A stretch of 42,719 nt of DNA from the NCBI GenBank assembly GCA_944321925.1, contig CALUND010000012.1:1-42719 (forward strand), written 5' to 3'. The stretch comes from an uncultured Rikenellaceae bacterium (GTDB lineage: Bacteria > Bacteroidota > Bacteroidia > Bacteroidales > Rikenellaceae). Of the stretch, positions 1 through 10,000 are shown one piece after another. Position 1 is the first letter of the stretch; each line of letters begins with the position of its first letter. The translations under genes and the position numbers were made by a program. The notes under the pieces are model-generated. The model worked only from the letters and a program-made list of their open reading frames with translations. It ran no database searches and was not told the DNA's origin.

Positions 1-212
1 TGCTTGGGTTGGCTTTCGAGGCCGCCGGCTTTCGCTGTATTCGCATCCGCACCGAATGCGAGGCCGAGTACCGGACCAAAGGCGGCGATTCCCGCCGACA
101 CGGGATGCTGGTGCTCGACAGTGACCGAGTGATATTGGAGGTGTTGCGATCGAGACAGACAAAAAAGATAATTAACCCACAATCCCGCTTCAATCATGAG
201 CCGAGAGAATGA
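1..212 (+). CDS. Possible 3' fragment of a gene cut by the window edge (unrecognised)
   Basis: The third frame is open from the left edge to a TGA at 210-212 and would give about 69 residues rich in Arg, Glu and Cys. I do not recognise it. Codons up to about position 150 look like the rest of the window, with G/C in third positions. The last 15 or so codons turn AT-richer and look non-coding, so the reading may run past a real end or be chance. No partner gene, ribosome site or domain supports it. Confidence 0.2.
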   Translation, partial: LGLAFEAAGFRCIRIRTECEAEYRTKGGDSRRHGMLVLDSDRVILEVLRSRQTKKIINPQSRFNHEPRE

Positions 213-489
213 TATGTGGGAACAATCCCTTAATTGCTTGGCTATTGAGACGTTGGCGCATATGATACGGGCGAGCACTGCGACTGCATCGACATTGGTT
301 CTGAGGTCTTGCTCGCCGGCCTTATGGCGTTTGTGGAGTATCAGGTCGACGGTGGCAGGCATTTTTTTAGGTGGCGGATGTATCGGACGAAAGTGGGCGC
401 GGGCATCCAGATATTATTGAGGTGTTGCAGTTGCTGGCCGACTGACGGCAGGCAAATGGAGGAGAGTTGTGTGCAAGTTGTGTGCAAAT
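213..489. other. Stretch without a convincing gene next to tRNA-Pro
   Basis: Only short, mutually overlapping reading frames occur here on both strands, and none has a recognisable motif, start context or coding-like composition. The stretch ends in a perfect tandem 11-bp repeat just outside the tRNA-Pro terminator. It may be the decayed edge of an inserted element, but that is inference. Confidence 0.4.
466..487. repeat. Perfect tandem 11-bp repeat (GTTGTGTGCAA x2)
   Basis: GTTGTGTGCAA occurs at 466-476 and again, directly abutting, at 477-487. It lies immediately beyond the terminator hairpin of the minus-strand tRNA-Pro gene. Short tandem repeats beside a tRNA 3' end can be arm-type sites for a tyrosine integrase; no integrase gene is visible, so the role is unproven. 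Confidence 0.6.
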
Positions 490-529
490 GATAAAAATAA
501 ACAGCCGCCCGCATTGCTGCAAACGGCTG
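490..529 (-). terminator. Terminator of tRNA-Pro
   Basis: On the minus strand CAGCCG (529-524) pairs with CGGCTG (507-502), followed by a T-rich run (TTTATTTTTAT). It lies 13 bases beyond the tRNA 3' end, so it is the likely stop for the tRNA transcript. Confidence 0.7.
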
Positions 530-541
530 ATTTTCAATTTG

Positions 542-616
542 TCGGGGTGGCGGGATTCGAACCCACGACCCCCTGCTCCCAAAGCAGGTGCGCTAACCGG
601 ACTGCGCTACACCCCG
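542..616 (-). tRNA. tRNA-Pro (anticodon TGG)
   Basis: A complete cloverleaf reads on the minus strand. The acceptor stem is CGGGGTG with CACCCCG, the D arm contains AGCGCAGTCCGGTTAGCGC, and the anticodon arm CCTGC-TTTGGGA-GCAGG places TGG at 581-579. The T loop is GTTCGAATC. The discriminator base is A and CCA is not encoded. Anticodon UGG reads proline codons. A terminator hairpin lies just downstream, and the gene appears to be transcribed alone. Confidence 0.95.
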
Positions 617-714
617 TGTTCGCTTTTCGAACGGCACAAAGATAGCGTTTTTATTCGGTTCCGCAAAGGGAAATGGTGGAATGAAGGCGATTTCTTGTCG
701 CATACCGATGCCTC

Positions 715-752
715 ATGAAAAAAGCAGGATATTCTTTGATCCTGCTTTCTCT
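715..752 (-). terminator. Terminator after the 794-1288 lipoprotein gene
   Basis: AAAGCAGGAT (721-730) pairs perfectly with ATCCTGCTTT (739-748) around an 8-base loop. On the minus strand the stem is followed by a T run, so it ends the lipoprotein transcript about 45 bases past the stop codon. Confidence 0.8.
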
Positions 753-793
753 GTCGGTCTGTAACCCGGCCTGTGCCGCTTGACGGATTAGGA

Positions 794-1288
794 TTATTCC
801 TCCGTAGAGGTCGCTCCATTCTCTTCGGCCGTTCCGATAGGCGGTGTCGGAAGTCGCCGCATGTAGATGTCTTTGGTGATGCTGGCCGAGATCACGAATT
901 TGCCCGTTTCGTCGTATTTGATGTCGGTAGGTTTGACTGTGGCGTAAACGCTCGTGTCGGCGTAACCCAGATCGGTGACGTCATTGGCATAAAGGACATA
1001 GCCGCTCCAGAACCCGTAGCCCTGGTAGAGCGCTTCGTAGTAGCCGGCGCCATCGGCATAAACCGTGTCGTTGACGAAATTTCCCGGCCGAGGTGCCCCT
1101 TTTGTGCTGTCCTGAATCACGATCTGGATCTCTCGAAGCGGATTCCCTTCCGTATCGTAGACGGTTCCGGAGATCGAAAAATCGATGAGCGGTACATAGG
1201 TGTCGTCTTTCGTCCCGATGCATCCCGAAAAGAAGGCGGCAGCCGATAAAACAACGAAGAGTGTGAGTAATTTGCTTTTCAGTTCCAT
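794..1288 (-). CDS. Radical-SAM-associated putative lipoprotein
   Basis: The 164-residue product starts with a lipoprotein signal peptide (hydrophobic residues about 8-20, lipobox ending at Cys22 in FFSGC), so it should be exported and lipid-anchored. After the anchor comes a beta-rich segment 'SGTVYDTEGNPL..IQIVI' like a carboxypeptidase-regulatory/Ig fold, then an acidic tail. From memory, this arrangement matches the Bacteroidetes family called 'radical SAM-associated putative lipoprotein', normally encoded beside a radical SAM enzyme. No such enzyme is next to it here; the neighbours are argS and a tRNA. The function is unknown. It has its own promoter and terminator, so it is a single-gene unit. 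The start at 1288 is supported by the signal peptide and the promoter about 40 bases upstream. Confidence 0.75.
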   Translation of the reverse strand: MELKSKLLTLFVVLSAAAFFSGCIGTKDDTYVPLIDFSISGTVYDTEGNPLREIQIVIQDSTKGAPRPGNFVNDTVYADGAGYYEALYQGYGFWSGYVLYANDVTDLGYADTSVYATVKPTDIKYDETGKFVISASITKDIYMRRLPTPPIGTAEENGATSTEE

Positions 1289-1324
1289 ATCTCTATTTGC
1301 TGATAAAATTCATTATTACGGGGC

Positions 1325-1356
1325 CAAAGTTATGAAAAAATTCACCCCTTGCCAAA
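1325..1356 (-). promoter_or_regulatory. Promoter of the lipoprotein gene
   Basis: On the minus strand a perfect Bacteroidetes -7 box TAACTTTG (1332-1325) follows a -33 box TTTG (1356-1353) at a 20-base spacing. Transcription would start about 30 bases before the ATG. Confidence 0.7.
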
Positions 1357-1504
1357 AAGAAACGGAACCCGTAATGATTTTGTTGTTCGTTGTCGGAGGA
1401 ACGTTGTTGCAAGGCGGCGGAATGGAACGGGGATCCTTTTCCCTTGCCCGGATGCGATGACGGGGGATTCCCGATCCGATCTTTTCGGCCCGATCCGGTG
1501 CGCC

Positions 1505-1545
1505 ATGAAAAGAGACAGGACCTCGTGGATGCGGGGTCCTGTCTC
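1505..1545 (-). terminator. argS: argS terminator
   Basis: GAGACAGGACC (1512-1522) and GGTCCTGTCTC (1535-1545) form a perfect 11-bp stem. On the minus strand it is followed by TTTTC, about 27 bases after the argS stop. Confidence 0.8.
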
Positions 1546-1571
1546 CTTATCGTTGCGGTATTTGTCGATAC

Positions 1572-3353
1572 TTACATCCGTTCGGGCATTTCGATTCCGA
1601 GCAGTGCCGATCCTTTGCGGAGGATGCGGGCGATCTGAGCGATCAGCTGCAGGCGGAACCGACGACACTCCGGATTCTCCTCTTTCAGGATCGAATGGTC
1701 GTGGTAGTAGCCGTTGAACTGTTTTGCGAGGTCGTAGATGTAGGAGGCGATGAGGGAGGGCGAGAAATTTTCGGCAGCGGCAGCCACGGTTGCCGGATAG
1801 TCGGAGAGAGCCTTGATGAGCGCCGTCTCTTCGGGCAGCAGGGTGGCTTGAGCCGGGTTGCCGGAGTAGTCGATGCCTGTTTCATCCGCCTTTCGCAGAA
1901 CGGAGCGGATGCGTGCGTGGGTATATTGGATGAAGGGCCCTGTGTTGCCGTTGAAATCGATCGATTCGCGCGGATCGAACAGCATGGTTTTTTTCGGGTC
2001 GACCTTCAGGATGAAATATTTCAGTGCGCCGAGCCCTACGGTACGTACGATGGCATCGGCCTCGTCCGGCGTACAGTTGTCGAGTTTTCCGAGTTCGTTC
2101 GACATGTCGCGCGCCGTCTCCACCATGTCGCGGATCAGGTCGTCGGCATCGACCACCGTGCCTTCGCGCGACTTCATTTTCCCTTCGGGAAGCTCCACCA
2201 TGCCGTAGGAGAGGTGGTAGATGTGGTCGCTCCAGTCGTATCCGAGTTTTTTCAGGATCAGTTTGAGTACCTGGAAGTGGTAGTTCTGTTCGTTGCCCAC
2301 CACGTAAATCATCTCGTCGAGGTTGTTCTCTTCGAAGCGACGGAATGCCGTTCCCAGGTCCTGCGTCATGTAGACGGAGGTGCCGTCACCGCGCAGCAAC
2401 AGTTTTTGGTCGAGTCCGTCTGCCGTCAGATCGATCCATACCGAGCCGTCCTCCTTGCGGAAGAAAATCCCTTTTTGCAAACCCTCCTCCACGAGGCTTT
2501 TCCCCAGGAGATAGGTTTGCGATTCGTAATAGACCTTGTCGAAATCGACTCCGAGCGCTTTGTAGGTCACGTCGAATCCTTCATATACCCAGCCGTTCAT
2601 GGTTTCCCAGAGCGAGTAGACTTCCGGATCTTTCGCTTCCCAACGGCGAAGCATCTCCTGAGCCTCGAGCATGATGGGAGCTTTTTTCTTGGCCTCATCT
2701 TCCTCCATGCCTTTGGCGACGAGCTCTTTGATCTCGGCTTTGTAGTGTTTGTCGAACTCTACATAGTATTTTCCTACCAGATGGTCCCCTTTCATGCCGC
2801 TCGATGCGGGGGTTTCGCCCTGGCCGTAACGTTTCCAGGCCAGCATGCTTTTGCAGATATGGATACCCCGGTCGTTGACGAGGTTCACTTTGATGACACG
2901 GTGTCCCCGGGCGGCGAGAATCTGCGCGACGGAGTAGCCGAGCAGGTTGTTGCGGATGTGTCCCAGGTGGAGCGGTTTGTTGGTGTTTGGCGAGGAGTAC
3001 TCCACCATGATGGTGCGTCCGGTTCGGGGTGCAGTGCCGAATGCCTCGTCGTCGGCGATTGCTGCGAAGCGGTCGAGCCAGAATCGGTCGGACAACGACA
3101 GGTTCAGGAATCCGGAGATCACGTTGTAGGAGGCGAATTCCGGATAGTGGGCCGTGAGGTATTCCCCGATGGGTCCGGCGGTGTCGGCCGGTGATTTGCG
3201 GGTGAGTTTCAGCAGGGGGAATACGACCAGCGTGTAGTCGCCTTCGAATTCCCGACGGGTCTTCTGTATCTGAATCTGGGCGGGGTCGACCTCTCCGTAG
3301 AGGGCTCCGATGGCGGTCGTTACCGCCTTTGTAATGAACTGTTCGATTTCCAT
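1572..3353 (-). CDS. argS: Arginyl-tRNA synthetase
   Basis: This 593-residue cytoplasmic class I synthetase charges tRNA-Arg with arginine using ATP. The N-terminal Arg-tRNA-synthetase domain occupies about residues 1-90. The HIGH motif appears as HLGH (129-132) after SSPNTNKP. The KMSK loop is represented by KMKSREG near residue 350. The C-terminal DALR anticodon-binding domain ends the protein. Length is normal for the family. The frame is open further upstream to 3521, but the family begins at MEIEQF and the predicted promoter at 3379-3386 lies inside that extension, so I place the start at 3353. It is divergent from metY, with which it shares a promoter region. Confidence 0.95.
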   Translation of the reverse strand: MEIEQFITKAVTTAIGALYGEVDPAQIQIQKTRREFEGDYTLVVFPLLKLTRKSPADTAGPIGEYLTAHYPEFASYNVISGFLNLSLSDRFWLDRFAAIADDEAFGTAPRTGRTIMVEYSSPNTNKPLHLGHIRNNLLGYSVAQILAARGHRVIKVNLVNDRGIHICKSMLAWKRYGQGETPASSGMKGDHLVGKYYVEFDKHYKAEIKELVAKGMEEDEAKKKAPIMLEAQEMLRRWEAKDPEVYSLWETMNGWVYEGFDVTYKALGVDFDKVYYESQTYLLGKSLVEEGLQKGIFFRKEDGSVWIDLTADGLDQKLLLRGDGTSVYMTQDLGTAFRRFEENNLDEMIYVVGNEQNYHFQVLKLILKKLGYDWSDHIYHLSYGMVELPEGKMKSREGTVVDADDLIRDMVETARDMSNELGKLDNCTPDEADAIVRTVGLGALKYFILKVDPKKTMLFDPRESIDFNGNTGPFIQYTHARIRSVLRKADETGIDYSGNPAQATLLPEETALIKALSDYPATVAAAAENFSPSLIASYIYDLAKQFNGYYHDHSILKEENPECRRFRLQLIAQIARILRKGSALLGIEMPERM

Positions 3354-3378
3354 CTTTGCTAACGAGGCTTTGGGGTCG

Positions 3379-4810
<1,432 letters not shown>

Positions 4811-4889
4811 GAACCGTACCGGTGGGGGAGACTCCTTCCCGGGCGGGGCGATAGGCTCTTTGGGCGGAGATGGATCTGGAAGAAACGAC

Positions 4890-4930
4890 AAAAGACCCCT
4901 GAGGAGATAGCTCTCCTCGGGGGCCTTTTG
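4890..4930. terminator. Bidirectional terminator between metY and the 4958 gene
   Basis: AAAAGACCCC-GAGGAGA pairs with TCTCCTC-GGGG-CTTTT around a TAGC loop. It has A and T runs on both sides and sits between convergent genes, so it can stop transcripts from either direction. Confidence 0.85.
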
Positions 4931-4957
4931 TGTTGTTCGGTTTCGGAGAGACAGGAT

Positions 4958-5572
4958 TTATTGACGGAAGACCATCTCTCCGTCGCGATGGACGCTCCAG
5001 ATGTTGTCTGTCAGATGTACCTCTACGCTTCCTGCAGCATCGCCCGTGTTGTACCATACGGGAGTCCCGCCGGGGAGGTCGTGCCGGCAAACTATTTCGG
5101 TTCGGCCGTCGATGAAAAAGAGTTCGATCCGGGAAGAGTCGGCACTCGGCAGAAGAAAGGCCGATTCGTTGCCATCGGTTGCCTTGAGGCGGATGGCCTC
5201 TTCAAAGAGGCGGATGCAGTCGTGCCGAACTTCGCTCCAGGTGTAGCCGGCCGATCCGATGCATCCGTGCTCGTCGCGGTCGCTGCCCGGACGTAGAGTC
5301 TGATGACGGAGAACGATCTCTTTCGCAGACTGTCCCAGTCGGTATTTCCCGGAGAAAAGGACCGATACGGAGTCGTAGGAACTCGAAGCGGAAAGCGGCG
5401 GTGCAATGGACGACAGATCGAAAAGCAGCGTGTCGCCCTCGTCGGAGAGCATCGTGAGCGAGTGTGCCGAGAGATCGAGGATCGTGCCTCGCACGGTCGA
5501 TGTTTTGGGACTGCACGCGAGAGCCGTTACCGACAGGACGAGCAGCAGTGTGTAATGAGACGTTGTTTTCAT
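4958..5572 (-). CDS. Exported lipoprotein with GC-x-GSAGYTWSEVRxxCIR motif, unknown function
   Basis: This 204-residue protein has a type II signal peptide (hydrophobic 8-18, lipobox ending at Cys20 in ALAC). It has two visible parts. Residues about 25-90 form a small beta-rich domain. Around residues 103-125 there is the motif GCIGSAGYTWSEVRHDCIR, followed by a beta-rich C-terminal half ending in a VHRDGEMVFRQ-like strand. I recall similar motif-bearing lipoproteins in Bacteroides and other Bacteroidetes, none with known function. The two cysteines, 16 residues apart, could form a disulfide or bind metal; that is inference. The gene stands alone, convergent with metY and divergent from dusB. 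Confidence 0.7.
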   Translation of the reverse strand: MKTTSHYTLLLVLSVTALACSPKTSTVRGTILDLSAHSLTMLSDEGDTLLFDLSSIAPPLSASSSYDSVSVLFSGKYRLGQSAKEIVLRHQTLRPGSDRDEHGCIGSAGYTWSEVRHDCIRLFEEAIRLKATDGNESAFLLPSADSSRIELFFIDGRTEIVCRHDLPGGTPVWYNTGDAAGSVEVHLTDNIWSVHRDGEMVFRQ

Positions 5573-5715
5573 GATTCCCGGTTTTTGAGCAAGACGGCAT
5601 GTTTTGCGGGCCGCGTGGTCTGTGTTGCGAAAAAGACGTGCCCCCGCTTTCTGTAAAGGTAGTGAAAATTGAAGGATCGTATCTCCTGATAGAGCAATTT
5701 CTCGCTCTGACGGCG

Positions 5716-5745
5716 TTGTTTCGTTGCGGGGAATCCGTATCTTTG
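5716..5745 (+). promoter_or_regulatory. dusB promoter
   Basis: TTG (5716-5718) and TATCTTTG (5738-5745), spaced by 19 bases, match the Bacteroidetes consensus. They lie 25 bases before the chosen dusB start, which supports that start over an in-frame one at 5599. Confidence 0.7.
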
Positions 5746-5769
5746 CCGCAGAAATCGAACGGAACCGAC

Positions 5770-6792
5770 ATGAAGATAGCAGAGATCGATTTGGGCGAAA
5801 AGCCGCTGTTTTTGGCCCCGATGGAGGATGTGACTGATCCTTCGTTCCGTTTCATGTGCAAGGAGTTCGGGGCCGACATGGTCTACACGGAGTTTATTTC
5901 GAGCGACGGGTTGATCCGCGATGCGGCCAAATCGGTGGCGAAACTCCGCATCGACGATCGGGAGCGACCGGTAGGTGTGCAGATTTACGGCCATTTGATC
6001 GAGCCGATGGTAGAGGCAGCTCGGGTGGCCGAGTCGGTCCATCCGGATGTGATCGACATCAATTTCGGATGCCCCGTCAAGAAGATCGCCGGACGTGGTG
6101 CGGGGAGCGGCATGATGCGCGATGTGCCTCTGATGGTGGAGATGACCCGGCGCATCGTGGAGGCGGTTCGCACACCGGTGACGGTGAAGACGCGGCTCGG
6201 TTGGGACGAGGGGTCGAAAAACATCGTGGAGATCGCCGAGCGGTTGCAGGACGTAGGGATCGCGGCCCTCACGATTCACGGCAGAACACGTGCTCAGATG
6301 TATCGCGGTCAGGCGGACTGGACGCTGATCGGCGAAGTGAAGAACAACCCCCGCATGCGGATACCCATCATCGGTAACGGCGACATCTCGACGCCGCAGG
6401 GAGCGGCCGAGGCATTCGATCGGTACGGCGTGGACGGGGTGATGATTGGTCGGGCCACCTATGGACGACCGTGGATCTTTCGTGAAATACGGCACTATCT
6501 TACTACGGGAGAGCTGCTTCCGCAACCTTCGGTTGTGGAACGGGTGGCGATTGCCAAGCGTCATCTGCTCAAATCGGTAGAGATCAAGGGCGAAAAGGTC
6601 GGTGTGCTCGAGATGCGACGCCATCTGTCGAGCTATTTCAAGGGTTTGCCCGATTTCAAGGCAACGCGGTTGCGCCTCGTTACGCTTTTCGACCTGCAGG
6701 AGTTGTTCGATACGCTCGATTACGTGGCGGAACGCTGGGGGGCGTTCGATGCCGCTACGCTTGTTCCTCCGTCGCTCTCTCACGACCTCTGA
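5770..6792 (+). CDS. dusB: tRNA-dihydrouridine synthase (DusB type)
   Basis: This 340-residue flavoenzyme reduces specific uridines in the D loop of tRNA to dihydrouridine using FMN and NAD(P)H. The TIM barrel begins with the FMN-binding LAPMEDVTDPSFR (15-27). The catalytic cysteine is C101 in DINFGCPVKKI, followed by the GAGSGM loop. The family signatures TIHGRTRAQMYRG and IIGNGDI are present, and GVMIGRATYGRPWIF precedes a helical C-terminal tRNA-binding domain. Length is normal. The start is set by the family N-terminus and by the promoter immediately upstream. It appears monocistronic. Confidence 0.93.
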   Translation: MKIAEIDLGEKPLFLAPMEDVTDPSFRFMCKEFGADMVYTEFISSDGLIRDAAKSVAKLRIDDRERPVGVQIYGHLIEPMVEAARVAESVHPDVIDINFGCPVKKIAGRGAGSGMMRDVPLMVEMTRRIVEAVRTPVTVKTRLGWDEGSKNIVEIAERLQDVGIAALTIHGRTRAQMYRGQADWTLIGEVKNNPRMRIPIIGNGDISTPQGAAEAFDRYGVDGVMIGRATYGRPWIFREIRHYLTTGELLPQPSVVERVAIAKRHLLKSVEIKGEKVGVLEMRRHLSSYFKGLPDFKATRLRLVTLFDLQELFDTLDYVAERWGAFDAATLVPPSLSHDL

Positions 6793-7002
6793 TCGGTATT
6801 CGAAGCTCGTCTGCGGGGGAGTCGTTTTCCACGATTCGCAATTTAATCGGTTCGGGAAGGTCCGAAAATACGATGAATCCTGGTAATGGGATTTATGGGG
6901 TATCCTCCAATTCCCGAGGCGAATCAGGCCTTTTATTTTTGTGGGGAATCGACAGCGACAATCGCTGTAGCTTCGGCCCGGCGCAACCCAACCTGAAGAC
7001 TA

Positions 7003-7033
7003 TTGGTTTTCGTCTATCTCTTTACTATATTTG
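7003..7033 (+). promoter_or_regulatory. Promoter of the tricorn-like protease
   Basis: TTG (7003-7005) and TATATTTG (7026-7033) are 20 bases apart, a full consensus match. The predicted transcript starts about 33 bases before the ATG at 7074. Confidence 0.7.
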
Positions 7034-7073
7034 TCAGCACTTCTCGTTTTTTATTTGGAAATCGACTCAAACT

Positions 7074-10000
7074 ATGAAAAAATTTCTTTTATCCGTTCTT
7101 TTCTGCACTGTACTCGGAGCAGCGCAGGCCGCTCCGCTCTGGTTGCGCTATCCGGCCGTATCGCCCGATGGCTCCCGCATCGCTTTTTCCTGGCAAGGCA
7201 GCCTGTGGGTGGTCCCGGCAGAGGGAGGCGAGGCCGTACGGCTGACGTTTCATCCATCCTACAATTATGCGCCGGTCTGGTCGCCGGATGGCCGGTCGAT
7301 CGCTTTTGCAAGCGACCGTTACGGAAATTTCGACCTCTTTATCATGCCCGCACAGGGCGGTGAAGCGAAGCGGCTGACTACCTGGTCCGGTGGGGAGACT
7401 CCTTATTGTTTCTCGGCCGATGGGAAGAGCGTGATCTACACAACGCAGTTTCAGGATCCCGCTGCGAGCGCACTGTTCCCGCGTTCGAGCATGCGCGAAC
7501 TGTATAGCGTCCCGGTGACTGGCGGTCGTCCGAAACAGTTGCTTGCGACGCCTGCCGAGAGCGTTTGCTGTTCGGCCGACGGAAAGACAATGCTCTATCA
7601 GGACAACAAGGGACTGGAGAATGCCTGGCGCAAACACCATGTGTCGTCCGTGGCCCGGGATCTGTGGCTCTACGATGTCGCGACCGGCCAGCATACGAAA
7701 CTGACCGACAACCCGGGAGAGGATCGCGATCCCCGATTGGCTGCCGACGGACGTACCGTCTATTTCCTCAGTGAACGCAACGGACAGTCGTTCAATGTGT
7801 ATAGCTTCTCTCTGGACGATCCTGCGGCCGTGAATCAGGTGACCCGTTTCAAGACCCATCCCGTGCGGTTTCTCTCTGTGGCGAACAACGGGTTGCTCTG
7901 TTTCGGTTACGACGGCGAGATCTACACCTGCCGGGACGGAGAACAACCCCGGAAGCTCTCCGTATCCATTCCGGCAGGCTCTGTCACCGAGCTGCCGGAA
8001 TACCTGAACCTGTCGAGCGGATATGGATCGACGGCTGTTTCTGCGGATGGAAAGCAGGTGGCCGTTGTGATGCGGGGCGATATTTTCGTCGCATCGACGG
8101 AATTCGGAACCACGCGGCAAGTCACGCAGACTCCCCAAAGCGAGACCGGCGTCTCTTTCTCGCCGGACGGCAGGAGTTTGCTCTATGCTTCGGAACGCGA
8201 CGGAAGTTGGAATATCTACACGGCCCGCATCGTTCGGGATGAGGAGCAGGGATTCCCTTATGCGACGCTCATCGAAGAGGAGCCGCTTTTCAAACAGGAT
8301 GGTCACGATCGGTGGGGAGCGAAATATTCGCCCGACGGCAAGGAGGTGGCTTTCGTGCTGGATCGGGAGAAGTTGATGGTCAAGAATCTGGCTACGGGAG
8401 CCGTGCGGCAGATCACCGACGGCCAGACCCAGGCCTCCCGTATCGGGGTGATGCAGTATGCCTGGTCGCCCGACGGAAAATGGTTTGCCATACGTTATTC
8501 GGCCAACGGGCACGATCCCTACTACGACATCGGATTGGTCAGTGCGTCGGGTAAAGGTGAGATATACAACCTCACGGCAAGCGGTTATACCGACAGCGAC
8601 CCGCAATGGGTGCTTGGCGGCGATGCGATTCTTTTCTGCTCGGAGCGTTACGGCATGCGCAACCATGCTTCGTGGGGGTCGCTCGACGATGTGATGATCG
8701 TCTTCCTGAACGAAGAGGCTTTCGATCGCTTCCGTCTCTCCAAGGAGGAGTATGCCTTGCTGAAGGAGGAAGAGGCTGCGATGAAGAAGGCTGCTGGATC
8801 TTCCGATGACAAGAAGGAGAGTGACAAGAAAAAAGAGGACAAGAAAACAGCCGACGAGCAGAATTCCGAGGAGAAAATCGACGATATTCTGGTGGAGTTG
8901 CGTGGAATAGAGGATCGTATCTTGCGGTTGACGCCCAGCTCTTCGAATCTGGGGGGCTTTACGCTCGACAAGGAGGGCGACCAGCTCTTCTATCTCGCTT
9001 CGTTCGAAGGAGGAATGGATCTTTGGAAACTCGATGTGCGGACGCGCAGCACGACCCTCGTGCAGAAAGGCACCGGTTGGGGCCAGTTGGTATGGAACAA
9101 AGATGCCGATCAGCTGTTTTTGCTCGGATCGAGTCGCATTACCCGTTTGAAGTCGAACGGCACTACCGATAAGAGCGTATCGTTGCGCGGTTCGATGAAA
9201 CTCGATCGGGCAGCCGAACGTGCCGCCATGTTCGAACACGTTTGGCGTCAGGAGAAAGAGTGTTTCTATTCGGAGCAGATGCACGGTGTCGATTGGGACC
9301 GCATGCGGAAAGACTATGCGAAATTTCTCCCTTATATCGTCAACAACTACGACTTTGCCGAGATGCTCAGCGAGATGCTCGGCGAATTGAACGTCTCGCA
9401 TACGGGCGCAACCTATTATCCGGTCTCCTCCTCGTCCAGCGAATCGACGGCCGATCTGGGCCTGCTTTTCGACCTCGACTACGAGGGCGACGGTTTGCGG
9501 ATCGATGAGGTACTGGAGAAGGGCCCGTTCGATCGAGCTTCGTCCAAGGTGCGTGCCGGAGACATCGTCGAGCGGATTGACGGGTGTGCAATCGAGCGGG
9601 GTATGGACTATTTTCCGCTGCTCAACCGCAAATCCGGTCGTATGGTGCTGGTCTCCATGCGCCGGGGCGAGGAGCGGTGGGAGGAGGTGGTCAAACCGAT
9701 CTCCCACGGTCAGCAGAACGCGCTTTTGTATCGTCGTTGGGTGAAACAGCGGGCAGCCGAAGTGGACAGCCTTTCGAACGGTCGGTTGGGATATGTCCAT
9801 ATTGAAAGCATGGGCGATCCCAGTTTCCGTACGGTTTATGCCGACATCCTCGGTAAGTATAACGACCGGGAGGGCATCGTCATCGATACCCGATTCAACG
9901 GAGGCGGACGTCTGCATGAAGATATCGAGGTGTTGTTCAGCGGCCAGAAATACCTGGAGCAGGTAATTCGCGACAAGGTGGTGTGCGACATGCCGAGTCG

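Noticed and set aside
1695..3194. A 499-codon plus-strand frame inside argS
   Set aside because: It is the opposite-strand shadow of a clear arginyl-tRNA synthetase and shows no recognisable domain of its own.
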